NCBI GenBank assembly: GCA_020631735.1
Contig: CM036197.1
Span: forward strand, 46,361,880-46,425,879
From: Saccharum officinarum
Lineage: Eukaryota > Streptophyta > Magnoliopsida > Poales > Poaceae
Length of the DNA: 64,000 bases
Reading direction: 5' to 3'
In this document: in pieces, positions 32,401 to 44,515 of the stretch
Position numbering within the stretch: position 1 is the stretch's first letter
Layout of the letters: the number at the start of each line of letters is the position of its first letter
Made by a program: the position numbers and the translations under genes
Notes under the pieces: model-generated
Database searches by the model: none
Told to the model about the DNA's origin: nothing
What the model saw: the letters and a program-made list of their open reading frames with translations, nothing else

Positions 32401-33330
32401 GCATTGGAGCAAAAAAGAAAGATGTAAAGGATGCTTCTTTTTGGGAAGGTTGAGGAGGTCTAGTGATCAGGAGGGATACCCCAGAAATGGGAAGTTCCAC
32501 CATGCACCAACTTGTGAATCTAGTGATGTCCCTTACTTGCATCATGGAATCTAACGGGACCCCATTATAGGGTCATCACAACGACAAACATTATTCAAAT
32601 CCTTATGTCCTTCTTAAGGTTCCAAGGGCACTATAGCAATCGAGGGTAAGTCATGGTAAGCTCACTTTATAGATTTGTGTGAACCTACTGGTGTCCTCCA
32701 TTCCATTGTACTCCCTGCAATAACCATTTGGGTGTACATAGTTCATCTGTATCTGTGAGTAACAAGCTTACAAATGCAAGGACCATTAATCTGTAGGAGT
32801 TCTTGTGCCAAAATAAGTCCCCTTTGCACCAAAATTTCCTATCTATATAATAAGTAACTATATAACACGCCTGCAGTCTTCTTGCATGCAGCTTTCTGCC
32901 TAATGAGTGACAGTGAATGTTATCTATTTAACCAGCTTTGTATGGTGGAGTTGCAGTACAATGTACGTGGAAACTACTTGGAATCGTGCCTTTCCAGACC
33001 CCTGTCAATCTGTTGTGTTAACTGAAATTATTGGGCACCTAATGTGTCGATCTCTCTGAGTAACCAAGTGTGTGCCTGCAGTGCAAGCTTCTTTTACACA
33101 TGAAAGTTACCATCTTTCCTCTGTCAGAATCATGTGAATACTTTTCAGGCTCACTGGTTAGGTGATGGTGGATGTGTATATGTATTCCTGTGTGCAAGCA
33201 ACTTAGCACATATCCAACTAGTTTACGTAAAGAATAATTAGTGCATCGGAAGTATGAGGCCCAGGTGATAATATTAGATACTTAAAGCGCTTTATACTTG
33301 GCTCCTCCTTTTGAAGGGAAGGCAGCTGGC
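29481..33330. other. Intergenic DNA upstream of the TGA gene
   Basis: No gene recognised. Around 30430-30670 there is a block (ACTCAACTTT...CAAAACCGGGTAAAATATT) of the kind often found in grass repetitive DNA, but its ends are not clear. Frames of 60-100 codons on both strands lack support. Confidence 0.35.
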
Positions 33331-33334
33331 TTCT

Positions 33335-33341
33335 TATATAA
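33335..33341 (+). promoter_or_regulatory. Candidate TATA box of the TGA gene
   Basis: TATATAA in the context CTTCTTATATAACCCTGCACC lies about 130 bp before a good splice donor (CAACCAG/GTATTA at 33471). This fits a leader exon from about 33365 to 33470, joined to the acceptor TGTTTGACAG ending at 34300, about 60 bases before the start codon. The arrangement is inferred from sequence only. Confidence 0.45.
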
Positions 33342-34136
33342 CCCTGCACCACTTCCTCCAGCCAACTGGTAGTGTCCTTTGGAGCTGGGCTAGAGCACAA
33401 CTGTGAGAAACCTTGTGTTGGTGATTTGACGTCCTCCGTTATCCTTAGTTGAAGGAAGAACTTCAACCAGGTATTAAGTTTCCTACTAAGTTTGTTCGTT
33501 GGTTTTGATTGTTCATCAGTGTGTGTTGATCTTTAGTAAGGAGCAAGTAAATTCTGTTCTGTGGCTTCTCTTCATGTGGATAAGAGGTGATGATAGCTGG
33601 TGTTTTGTTAGAAATTGACAAGGAAGGCATCACACTTTTTTTTTCGAAGCAACAAGGAAGGCATCACACTAGAACTTGCCAAATATTTCTTGTTTATCCC
33701 TTCGTTCCTGCTTGGTTGAAACTTGAAAGCAATAAGGCATGGTTTCCTGGGTCTTACCACATGTTAGCTTCTCAGTTGCTGTGTTCTTCTAAATATGATT
33801 CATAACTGTTTGAACTTTAGTTAATCATGTTCAAAATTTGTTGTTGCCTTCTTACTCTGGTTGGCTGCAAATTGCTGCAAGGATACAAAACGAATAACCA
33901 ATCATATTGGCTTCTCCAGTAAGTCTGGAATAGCACTTCTGAACACATGTTTATGAGAATCTTTATATTGTCACCCGAATAAAGCAATCACCAATCAAAG
34001 TAAGTGATCAAATATTTGTATTTTTAAATGAGTGTATCTTTGTTAAGAGTATTTTGCTAAGACCATATCTTCTTCCATGTTCATTCTACACTAGACAACC
34101 TAAGAGTAGGTACTGAACCTTCAAGTTGCACGAATC

Positions 34137-34249
34137 ATTTCGCTTGAACTTATCAGCCTGGCTTATCAGCCATGGTACAGTGTTTTTCTCTCACAACAAA
34201 TCAGCGAACAGTACTTTTTAGCCTGGCTTTTCAGCGAAGCGAACAGGGA
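34137..34249. mobile_element. Short MITE in the inferred 5' UTR intron
   Basis: The core GTGTTTTTCTCTCACAACAAATCAGC matches the family at 1478-1606, here 20 bases or more shared. The right end GCGAACAGGG mirrors a decayed left end (TTCGCTTGAAC). About 113 bp. It would be removed with the leader intron. Confidence 0.55.
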
Positions 34250-34356
34250 ATTATTCTTGTTCTTGTTTTGGTAAATGAACTACTACTTTCTGTTTGACAG
34301 ACATGCGGTCAGGTGATCAGTAATAAGTATTTGATTTAAGGGAGATCATTTTGAGC

Positions 34357-34365
34357 ATGTTATGA
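34357..34365 (+). promoter_or_regulatory. Two-codon uORF overlapping the main start
   Basis: ATG TTA TGA at 34357-34365 overlaps the main start, which is the in-frame pair ATG ATG at 34362-34367. The stop of the minimal uORF therefore lies inside the start site. A second uORF of six codons (ATG CGG TCA GGT GAT CAG TAA) is at 34303-34323. Such short uORFs can modulate translation; the effect here is inference. Confidence 0.5.
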
Positions 34366-37300
34366 TGGAGCTCTACTCTGGATATCTTGAAGATCATTTC
34401 AACCTCCACAAGCTAAGGTGAGCATTTCCTCTGATCAGATCCCCTGTTTCATCTGAATATTTGTTTTTTGTCCATCTGATGCATAGAAAAAACGCCAATG
34501 TTCTGATGACTGTCCAATCAGTCAACTGAAGTAGAATGAGACGTGAAGCAAAAGAACGAGAGCTAATAGCTTTGGTGCCACTAGCATTAATACACTAGTA
34601 GTAGTGCGATTTGCATTAGATTTCCTTACCTATGGGTGGCACATCATGATGTAAACTGAATACTAGATTTTTTTTTTTGCGGTGCAAGTGGGACTAGTGC
34701 ATCCAGAGTGAGATCATGCTGGCTAAAATAAACAAAGCGAAACGCAAAAGTAGGAAAAAACAATAATACGATGGCTACCGTCTTTCTTTCGGACTCAAGA
34801 ATGATCAGTCAGGAACAAAATGCGTTCTACATCAAGGGATACTTTGTGCCAATTAAGGCTCACCAAAAGCAGGCTATGAAGGGAGACCCCTCGCTTTGTT
34901 CTCTGCCTAGCCTAGGCAGCCATGAAGCGCTCTCGTTTTCCAAGCTTTTTGCTTTACTAGCCCACAGGTTACACTGAATTTTTGCAAAGACACATGGCTC
35001 GGCTGACGTTCCTGAATAGTACACGTCAACCGTCAGTACAGTCTCTTTTAGCAGCCCATGGACCGTGAGCTTTGCATCAGGTCTCCCTTGGCCTTTAGCT
35101 GAGGTCCTCTGATAGTTGACCTCCTAACGGAAAAGAGCCGAGAGCCTTGTTTGGCAAATAGTGCACGGGCAGTGAGGCACTAGAGTAGACTCTAGTGAAG
35201 GAAAGCCGTTTTGCTTTGCATCACCTCCAACTCAGCAGGCAGGGTAGGGCCGTAGGGGAGGGGCTGCCGGCCCCTGCCCGCCAGTGATGCTGCCTGGTGC
35301 TGATCTGAACGAAGAAAGTGGTGAGTGGTGCTGTGCATCACCAGCGTTCACCACTGGGCACTGGCTAGCCAACCAGACATTCCCTTTTGTTCTGTCATCA
35401 CATTTCCTTGTCACCAGCATCACTACGCACACATACTACAACTTGCAATGTTTGGTCTTTTTATTTATATATATATTTTTCACTGGGCATGCATGCAAGA
35501 GCATGACATACTATACTAGTATTTTCTTCTCTCATGCTTTTCTCCTTTGCAATATGCAAAATCTGCTCGATATGGTTATACAGCATTAGAATCACATCCC
35601 TTAGTATCTATTACTCTATAATATATATAACCTGGTAGTGTTGGCAAAAATCGCACCCACACGTGTGGCGCAAACCACAGCACTGCACATATCCCTGCTG
35701 CAGCCTGCACTCGTGTTCCAGATAAGTTGGATGGTGGGGTTCAGATGACGAAGGCCGGCGACCACTGCTTTATTTGCAGCAGGGTCCGGGTTCCTGTGTG
35801 CTGGATGGAGGCAGCAGAGACCAACGTAACCTGCTGCTTTTGCCGTAAAAGCCAAGTGGCCTCCCCAATAATTGAGGGGCCATCCAATCCAAGCCCTCTT
35901 TTGGCCGTGCTGGCTTGGCATGGCAAGCCAAAGCCCAAACCCACTATGTGCGATGGCTGATGAAGCTTCTGCCTGCTCCCTGTCCAGCAGGACGCAAGCA
36001 ATAATTGACGCCCTTGAGTGCTTAGGACTAGGATTGAGTAATTGAACAGTTCATGCTAGAATCTGAGATTGCTAGCTGTTTGCCAACACGCAAAAGCTTA
36101 GCATGTGGACTATTAACAAAACAAGAGGATCTTCATGAGCTTAATCTTGTGGTTTAGGAGCTAAAGCCCCGGCTAGAATCTGTGGAGTTGTCTTCATGCG
36201 CACTATTGTTCATGCGGTGTGACGTCACGGCTGATGAGCCGATCGCCGTCACTGTCGCCACACTCTTTTAGTCTTTTACCTATTTGTTAATCCTTGTAAC
36301 AGCTGCTTGTTGAACCTCTACTACTAAGTAATGGCTGGAATTGCAAGCACTGGCCGGTGCCGGTGTAGTGGCCGTCCTTGTCATCCTGCCAATTAAGCTA
36401 AGGGCAGAGATGTACTTGGCCGGATAGCGTCACCGCAGGTCGGCCGGTGGTGCGCACCTGGCCGAGGGGCCAGACCTGGTGCGGCTAGCTATCGCTGCCG
36501 AGTAGATCGGCACACGAGCTTATCCTGTGTACGTGTTGCTGGTAAACCTGCCCCGCACCAAGACGACGTCGTCCTCGTGTCGCGCTGCCACTGGGTGCCG
36601 CGCACGTCTCTGCGCCGTCGGCAACTCTTTTGTTTGGTCATGTTTGCGTGGTCTGTCGCGGAGGAGTCGTCCCGGCCAGCGCCGGGCGCCAATTCCTTCC
36701 TTCCCGGCACGATACGCAGCAGCCAGTCATCGCTGCTCCCCAGTCCTCATGCCGCGAAAAGGCGAAAACCACCGGCTGGCTCCACGCTGCAGGGTGCAGG
36801 CGCTGGCCGGATTCCGGATTCCGGATTCCAGGCACCTCCACTCGTGGTCGAGGCGACGGCGCGCGGTTGGCGGACGAGACGACGGCATCCAGCCACTGGG
36901 CAAGGCAGCTGCCATGCCATGCCACTGATTCTATTCTCTCGTATCACGAGCCCGATGCGTGCGGCAGATGCACCCCCTTGGCGGCTAGGCTAGGCTAGGT
37001 TCTCGCATCCTGGTAGGCGACCTCAAAGTCGTAACCGCAGCTCGCCACCGATCGGTTTCCTCCCTTTTTGGGCCACCGGCCATGGCCACCCATCTTTAAT
37101 TTCCTCCCTAGCGATGATGAACGGAAAGAAACCGTTGCCGTCCGCATCGGCGCGCGCGGCCGTGGACCGTGCACGTACGTGGACGATAGGAGTAGGATTT
37201 TCCGGCGACGTGAGCTAGTCTAGTGCGCGGCGTCATCTCAGCGCGCCACCCATCATCATGCCATCATTTGTTGCGTACGTTGTCAGCCTCCGCGCGGCTC

Positions 37301-39650
37301 CGCTTTGCCCAAAGTGCTCGCCGGGGCCGCCTTTCCGGGGGCGAAGCTGCGGCCGCACTAGCTTGGAGAGAGCATAGCATATTTTTGCCTTTGCTGGCTG
37401 GGCCCATTCCATTCGGAGTAAGAAAGATAGCATAGCCTGCTGCCTCTTCTCCTTTTTTATTTTTTCGTCTTCTTCTTCTTTTTAACACTGTTGCACAGTA
37501 TAACCTGGTTGCCACCTGCAACGGTGCTCTGTCGATCCGTCTGTCGTTACTCACGGCGCTTCCCGGCCCGCCGGCTCTTGTCTCTGTTTGCCTTGCCTTG
37601 GACAGCATCGGCAGCGCCGCCTCGCCGCCGGAGTACATGACGTCGGCGTCGCCGGCGCAGTTCGCGGTGGTGCCTCTCCGAATGGGGTACGGGAGGCCGG
37701 CGCCGTCGACTGCACCGGCGCCCGTAACTGCGGGCATGTGGAGCAGCGAGGCGTTCAAGGTCGTCGACAGCGGCCACGCCACCAGCGCGTCCACCGTCAT
37801 GGAGACCGACACCAAGTTCGAGACGAGGGTGAGTGCTCGTGATTGCTTCTTGCTTGCGTGTCTTCTGCTGTGATTTGCCTAGCTATCAAAAGGGAAGAAG
37901 ATCGCTCATGATGCCATGTTGGTGACTGGTGAGCTTCGTGCAGCTAGAAGATGTTCCACAGGCAGCACTTGAGCCAGGAAGAAGCACGGATCAGGAAACA
38001 AGCAAGCCGCCTGAGAGGGTACAGAGTTTTAAGCATCTTTCACTTGCTTTTCTTTTGTCCTTTTGACTGTCATAGCATGTTAGTAACTTCCTTTAAATAC
38101 AGTAGTATATGATACTGTACAACAGAGAATAACTCTTTAAGCTGAACCGTACATTCCTAGGTTTTGTTGATTTATTGTTGTACAAGAGAAATAAATGCTC
38201 AGAATGTAAACCTGAAATGATTTGCCTCAGGTCCTGAGAAGGCTCGCGCAGAACAGAGAGGCTGCTCGGAAGAGTCGCCTGCGGAAAAAGGTGACCACAG
38301 CAAGACCTTCACCAATCCTGCCCTTTGGTGTTATAAACCATGCTAGATTATCAGTACCTTATATTGTGTCTAATAACTGTTGGCGCCAATTTTGTTGTTG
38401 TTCAATAGGCCTACATCCAGCAGCTAGAGACAAGCCGGATGAAGCTGGCCCAGTTAGAGCTGGAGCTTCAACGGGCTCGGCAGCAGGTACACATGAAGAA
38501 AGAATCTGTTAGTTAAAGCCATTTCATCAACGGCTTGGCAGGAACATTGACTGATCCACAGTGCATTGGCTGATCTGCAATCTGCAGGGTGCGTACGCAA
38601 ATGGGAACATGGGAGACTCAGCTCTCGGATACACAGGGTCGATAGATCCAGGTCAGGCTCTGCGCTGATCGTTCTGAATAACGAGCACCAGTCGTTTGTC
38701 CAATGGCATCAGTCTTCTAACTGCTGGTTTGTGTGCGTGGTTCAGGTGTCACCGCGTTCGAGATCGAATACAGCCACTGGGTGGACGAGCAGAAAGGCAC
38801 ACGGCGGAGCTGATGTCGGCGCTGCAGGGGCAGCAGACGTCGGAGCTGGAGCTGCGCCTGCTGGTGGGAGACGGGGCTCAGCAACTACGAGCACCTCTTC
38901 AGGATCAAGGCGATGGCCGCCAATGCGGACGTGTTCCACGTCATGTCGGGCCTGTGGAAGACCCCGCCGAGAGGTTCTTCCTCTGGATCGGCGGGTTCCG
39001 GCCGTCGGAAGTCCTCAAGGTGTGGCCGGCTGTCTCCCAGACACACAGGAATGATGAATTCGTCTTGCATGCATGGTGATTGGTGATGATGGATGGATCT
39101 CTCTCGTTGTTGCTGGTGGCATGCAGATCCTGAGCCCGCAGCTGGAGCCGCTGACGGAGCCGCAGCGCATGCTGGTGGGCGGCCTCCAGCACACGTCGAC
39201 GCAGGCGGAGGACGCCCTGTCGCAGGGCATGGAGAAGCTGCAGCAGAACCTCGCGGAGACCCTGACGGCTGAGGCCGACCCGTTCGGGCCCCCCGACGCC
39301 TACATGATGCAGATGGTCACCGCGGGACACAAGCTGAAAGAGCTCGTCGGCTTCGTCACCCAGGTAAAACGGTCGCCAAGAACCATCCATCTCCATTCTC
39401 CATGGATCATGGATGCAAGGCCTGGAGCGCACGTATCCCTGATCGATGCTCACCCGTGCGGCCTCTGCTCGGTTGGCTGTGCTAGCTGTGCAGGCGGACC
39501 ATCTCCGGCTGACGACGCTGCGCAGATGCACAAGATCCTGACGACGGGCAGGCGGCCAGGGGCCTCCTGGCGCTCGGCGACTACTTCCAGCGCCTCCGCA
39601 CGCTGAGCTCGCTGTGGGCGGCGCGCCCGCGGAGAGCGGCGATTAGCTAG
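34362..39650 (+). CDS. bZIP transcription factor, TGA1/TGA4 clade, frameshifted 3' exons
   Basis: TGA factors bind TGACG (as-1) elements and, with NPR1-type coactivators, control defence and nitrate genes. Exons: 34362-34417, 37606-37828, 37944-38018, 38231-38290, 38409-38486, 38588-38651, 38746-39019, 39127-39363 and 39494-39650 (nine segments, all GT-AG, phases fit). The protein is about 409 residues: start MMELYSGYLEDHFNLHKL, then SPPEYMTSASPAQF, bZIP basic region NREAARKSRLRKK (exon 4) with zipper in exon 5, then the DOG1-type C-terminal domain. Single-base losses or gains break the frame at least five times: after GACGAGCAGAAA (about 38794), near GACGGGGCTC (about 38872-38880), at ACCCCGCCGAG (about 38964), at CTGCGCAGATG (about 39521) and at ACGACGGGCAGG (about 39542). 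Protein similarity resumes each time and splice sites are intact, so assembly error or very recent decay is likely. Confidence 0.85.
34418..37605 (+). other. Long first coding intron of the TGA gene
   Basis: CTAAG/GTGAGC and CCTTGGACAG/CATCGG bound a 3.19-kb intron whose phase (AG + C = Ser) joins the first exon to SIGSAASPPEYMTS. GC content rises steeply from about 36350 to 37600, with many overlapping frames on both strands; they are not genes by any domain evidence. A second promoter or alternative first exon in this GC-rich part, starting at the in-frame ATG 37637, is possible. Confidence 0.6.
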
Positions 39651-39901
39651 AATGCCTGCGGTGGCCGCCAGCCAAAAGCTCACTGGTGAGGTGACCGCAC
39701 CAAAGAACACGACGACGAAGAGTAGTAGCAGTTCGCTGTATACTTTCCCAAGTGTAAGGCCAGTGGAGGACGAAGAAATCGGCCTCTCGCTGGTTCGGTT
39801 CGGACGAAGAATGCAAGGCTTCTCACATCAGCGCGCGGTGCCCGCGTTCCTCAGCAACAGCAAGTGGTGTGTGTTTGTCAGGCGATTAGAGTAGAGAATA
39901 A
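39651..39901 (+). other. 3' UTR of the TGA gene up to the gap
   Basis: Sequence after the TAG at 39648-39650; unique-looking, no second gene. It ends at the N run. Confidence 0.45.
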
Positions 39902-40001
39902 NNNNNNNNNNNNNNNNNNNNNNNNNNNNNNNNNNNNNNNNNNNNNNNNNNNNNNNNNNNNNNNNNNNNNNNNNNNNNNNNNNNNNNNNNNNNNNNNNNN
40001 N
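39902..40001. other. Assembly gap of 100 N
   Basis: Exactly 100 N, the usual placeholder for a gap of unknown length. Left of it is the TGA gene 3' end; right of it is the integrase region of a gypsy element, cut in the middle of a conserved segment. Confidence 1.
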
Positions 40002-42503
40002 TTTTGATACTCTCTTGATAACTATTATTGTATGAGAATTCTGCTAACGGTAGCCACTCATCCAAGTGTCTGAATAATTAAGAGCACAAGACTTAACATA
40101 TCTTCTAAATTTGATTGACCCTTTCAGTCTGACCATTGTCTGTGGATGATAAGCTGTACTGTGCAAAAGTTTGTACCTAGGACTCATGTAGGTGTCTCCC
40201 AAAATTTGTTAACAAACTGCGTACCGTCTATCTGTACAATGGTTTTGGTACCTCTGAAGGCTCAGGAATTCGTGGCATATAAATTTCTTGCATAAGTTAT
40301 GCGAATAGTCCACCTTAACTGGAATAAAATGAGATGACTTTGTCAGTCGGTCCACAATGACCCAAATTGATCAAGCCTCTTGAGGTTTAGGTAACCCAGT
40401 AATGAAATCCATACTGATATCTTCCCATTTCCAGGATGGAATGGGCAAGGGTTGTAACATTCCTGCCGACTTCAGGTGTACTGCCTTTACTTTACAACAA
40501 GTGTCACATCTGGCAACATATTTGGCGATCTCAATTTTCATTTTGGTCCACCAGAATTGCTGTTTCAAATCTTGATACATCTTATTACTCCCTGGATGAA
40601 TAGAAAACTTGTCTATGTGCTTCATCAAGAATGAGTCGACGTAACTCTAGAACCTTTGGGACCACTAGCCGGTTCTTAAACCACAATATATCTGCATCAT
40701 CAATACTGAAATCTGTCGGTTGACGAGTTCTAACTTTTTCTTGATGTGAGTTATTCCGGAATTCTTTCTCTGAGCAGACACAATCTGATCTTTGATTGTT
40801 GATTCCACTGTGACATTAGTCAACTGACCTTGTGGAACTATTTCAATATTCAACCTTTCCAACTCATAACACAAACTGTAATCCATTGGCTGCACAGTCG
40901 TACAATGGCAACGATTCTTTCTACTGAGTGCATCAGCAACTACATTCGCTTTTCCAGGGTGATAGTGTACTTCTAAATCATAGTCCTTTATTAACTCAAG
41001 CCACCTTCTTTGCTCATATTCAATTCTGACTGAGTAAAGATATACTTTAAGCTCTTGTGATCTGTATACATGTGGCAAGTATTACCTAACAAGTAATGAC
41101 GCCAGATTTTTAATGCATGAACCACAGCTGCTAGTTCAAGATCATGTGTCGGATAATGTTCTTCATGGCGCTTCAACTGTCTCGAGGCATAAGCAATGAC
41201 TCTGCCTTCTTGCATCAATACGCAACCAAGGCCAATACCTGAGGCATCACAGTAAACATCAAATGGCTTTTCTATATCTGGTTGTTCCAAAACTGGAGCA
41301 GTTGTCAATGATTTTTTTTAAAATTCTAAAAGCTTTTTCACATTCTGGAGACCATATGAACTTAGTTTGATTCTTCAACAACTCTGTGATTGGCTTGGCT
41401 ACCTTTGAAAAGTCAGGTATGAATCGACGGTAATAACCCGCCATTCCCAGAAAACTTCGAACTTCATGAACTGAGATTGGTGGTTTCCAATTCAGAATAT
41501 CTTCCACTTTGCCAGGATCTACTGCTACTCTTCGGCTGACAACACATGTCCTAAGAATTGCACTTCTCTTAACCAAAACTCACATTTACTGAACTTGGCA
41601 TACAGTTGGTGATCTCTCAGACGAGTCAGAACGACTCTGAGATGCTCAACATGCTCTTCTTCACTTTTGGAGTATACCAGAATATCATCAATAAAAACAA
41701 CCACAAACTTGTCAAGTTCCGGCATGAAAACTGAATTCATCAGATACATGAAATGTGCGGTGCATTAGTGAGACCAAAAGACATAACTAGGTACTCATAC
41801 AGTCCATATCTGGTGGTGAATGCAGTCTTTGGGATATCTTCAGGTCGAATCTTGATTTGATGGTACCCTGATCGAAGATCAATCTTGGAAAATACCTTTG
41901 CCCCGCAAGCTGATCAAAGAGTAGATCAATGCGAGGCAACGGATATTTATTCTTAATGGTTACTTCATTCAGCGGTCGATAGTCAACACACATCCTTAAA
42001 GTCTGATCTTTCTTCTTGACAAAAGAGCTGGACATCCCCATGGTGAGGAACTGGGTCTGATAAAACTTTGTCACGTAACTCTTGCAATTGATCCTTAAGT
42101 TCTGCCAATTCATTGGGTGGCATTCTGTAAGCTCTCCGGGATATTGGGGCAGTACCGGTTTTAACTCAATCACAAACTCTACATCTCTGTCCGGTGGCAG
42201 ACCTGGTAGATCATCTGGAAACATCATCGGAAATTCACAGACTACCGGTATATCACAAATCTCATGTACTGAAGTTGCACATATACTTTCAACTGTTCTC
42301 TTCGGGATAGGAAGTTGGATAAGAAGATGAGATTTATTATCTGGCAGGTTCAACCTTATAGTTCTGTGCAGTGCATCTATAAGGGCTCCTCTTTGGTACA
42401 TCCAATTCATACCCAGGATTACATCTATATCCTGTTTCTGTAATATTATCATTGAGGTAGGGAATATATGCCCACCTAACTCTATAGGTACGTCACGTAC
42501 CAT
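40002..42503 (-). pseudogene. Gypsy 1 pol: protease end, RT, RNase H, integrase, broken
   Basis: From high to low coordinates there are the end of the protease (VILGMNWM, about 42415-42390), the reverse transcriptase ([20 protein letters not shown]; active-site FIDD near 41690), RNase H (DASGIGLG, near 41240; [10 protein letters not shown], near 41060-41030) and the integrase zinc finger (CDTCC, near 40510) plus the start of the core (MDFITGLP). The integrase core runs into the gap. The frame changes repeatedly (near 42200, 41800, 41750, 41550, 41330, 41020, 40640), so no functional protein can be made. Order and motifs are those of Ty3/gypsy. Confidence 0.85.
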
Positions 42504-43824
42504 CTCCTTAGTACACAGTCGTCCCCGGGCGACTGGATAAAGAAATCCTCTTGTGTTCCCATAATTGGAATGTCATACTTAACAACAAAGGTGCGATTTA
42601 TGAATGTATGCGATGCACCTGAATCAAATAACAGTACTGCTGGATGATTAGCAACAGGGAACATACCCATCATAACAGGTTCTCCCTCTGGGATTGCACT
42701 TGCTTGAGTGTAGAATACACGTCCGGTCTTCTTCTTCTCACCCTTACCCTTCTGAACATTCAGATTATTGTTCTTACTCTGAAGTTGTTGCTGTTGTGGT
42801 ACGGGAGCTCTGGGATAATTAGGATTGTACTGCCTTGGATACGGGCAATCCTTGGAAAAGTGGCCTGGCTTTCCACAGTTGTAGCAGGGAAAGTTATGGG
42901 TTACTGGAGTCTGGTTTCGAATACCAGGGGCATTCGGCTGCTGTGGATATTGCGGAATTGCGGCAGGACGGAAAAACGTCTGCGGCTGAGCTTGGTACTG
43001 TGGTGGACGATAAGTTGGGCGGAAATGGTTCTGAGGGTGATAAACAAACTTCTGGCGTTTCTTAATGCCGCCAGACGGACTTGAAAACACTGGCTTCTTT
43101 TTCTTCGACTCCTTGTGCAGTCGGGACTTCTCTTCTGACGCAATAGCCACATTGACTATCTCATGGTAAGTAGCATTATAGCAGGTGACTAATGCTTCCT
43201 GGATTCTGGTACTCAAACTCTCATGAAACAACTCTTCTTCTTTGCATCGGTATTCACATATTCAGCTGCATACTGGGACAGATGATTGAATTTGCCCACA
43301 TATTGTAGAACTGTCTGGTTCCCTTGCTTCAGTGAGAGAAACTCCTCTAGCTTCATGGCCATGACACCATCTGGGATATAATGTGCTCTAAAGGCTTCAC
43401 GAAACTCCTGCCAAGTGACACGGTGGCCAGCAGGCTGTGCGGCGACTAGATTCGCCCACCACGCCCCTGCGGCACCTCTGAGTTGTTGTGCTGCAAACAC
43501 AGGCTTCTGGTGCTCTGTGCACTGTAAAAGTTCAAACTTCTGCTCCATGGTACGGAGCCAGTCATCCGCCTCTAGCGGCTCATCTGCCTTTGAGAACACT
43601 GGTGGACGGGTATCGGTGAAATCCACATAAGTGGTTTCCCCTCCATTGTTACGGCCTCGACGACCCTGATTCCCATTCTGATTCTGATTCTGAGCCAACA
43701 GGGTAGTGGCATTAACCAGTGCGGCAATAGCTTCTGCCAAGGTAGGTGGAAACGGTGGGGGATTCGGATTATGGTCCCCTTCCTGGGAAGTTCCAGTACC
43801 GTCCATCTGTTGTACACAAACCAT
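42482..43824 (-). pseudogene. Gypsy 1 gag and protease start, frameshifted
   Basis: The gag domain (EQKFELLQCTEHQKPVFAAQ; WWANLVAAQPAGHRVTWQEF) occupies the first 200 codons. A frameshift near 43220 moves to the second frame, which holds the zinc knuckle CYNCGKPGHFSKDC (about 42880-42840) and the protease active site LLFDSGASHTFI (about 42640-42610). Gag packages the element RNA and the protease matures the polyprotein. The frameshift and later breaks make this copy inactive. Confidence 0.85.
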
Positions 43825-43999
43825 GTTTATTTACATTGCTTTATTGAATTAAAAAGCAGTTAGGACAGAACTTGTATACAAACACAAACTTATCTTACAT
43901 TATTTCATTACAAACTTGCTCACAAGCAAGAAACTACCCACTAAGGTTCTTAGAAAGCAGGAAAGACTACTATATTACACAACCATCCATGTCGACCCT

Positions 44000-44515
44000 T
44001 CACTCCTCATCATCATCGCTGATCACGATCACTTCCTCCTCATTCTCTGGAGCACTTGCACCAGTGACATGACTTGCATCATCCCCACTTTCCATCACGG
44101 GTTCATCTTCTTCTGGATCTTCTTCATTGTCCTCTCCATCAGGAACAACCACGGCACCAACATCATCTTCCACTGCCTGGGGCTGATGATTGGGATTCAT
44201 CAGATCATTTAGCCTATGCACTTCCTCATGCAGAACTGTGTTGTACTGCTCCAGGTGTGTCGCATAAAGCTCCAACTCACGAACACGAGCCCTGGCTTCT
44301 GTCTCCTTTTCCAGAGACTCATTCAGGAACTGTTTCCAAAAACGCATGTTGCGCTTCAGTCGCTCCACTTCTGATGTAAGCCTTGCAACCTCTGACTCCG
44401 AATCCGGGTTCGGATTACGGCTACTGCTTGCTCCATCAACTCTGGCGGCCAACTGATGACGCGACACTCCTTGCGGACCCGTTTTCTTGCGAGGAGTCGT
44501 CTTCACACGTGCCAT
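44000..44515 (-). CDS. Gypsy 1 leader ORF, coiled coil with acidic tail
   Basis: An intact 171-codon ORF lies between the PBS and gag on the element's sense strand. It starts MARVKTTPRKKTGPQG (basic, histone-tail-like), has a heptad-like helix (about residues 45-105, e.g. EVARLTSEVERLKRNMRF, LELYATHLEQYN) and ends in an Asp/Glu-rich tail (DDASHVTG... VIVISDDDEE). A similar acidic ORF end occurs at the same place in gypsy 2 (63860-64000). It has no known enzymatic domain; its role is unknown. Its openness in an otherwise decayed element is notable. I choose the ATG at 44515 because the basic motif begins there; an upstream in-frame ATG at 44575 exists. Confidence 0.65.
   Translation of the reverse strand: MARVKTTPRKKTGPQGVSRHQLAARVDGASSSRNPNPDSESEVARLTSEVERLKRNMRFWKQFLNESLEKETEARARVRELELYATHLEQYNTVLHEEVHRLNDLMNPNHQPQAVEDDVGAVVVPDGEDNEEDPEEDEPVMESGDDASHVTGASAPENEEEVIVISDDDEE

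Noticed and set aside
36489..36998. Overlapping ORFs of 120-138 codons on both strands
   Set aside because: They lie in the GC-rich first intron of the TGA gene, with no domain and similar length in all frames.
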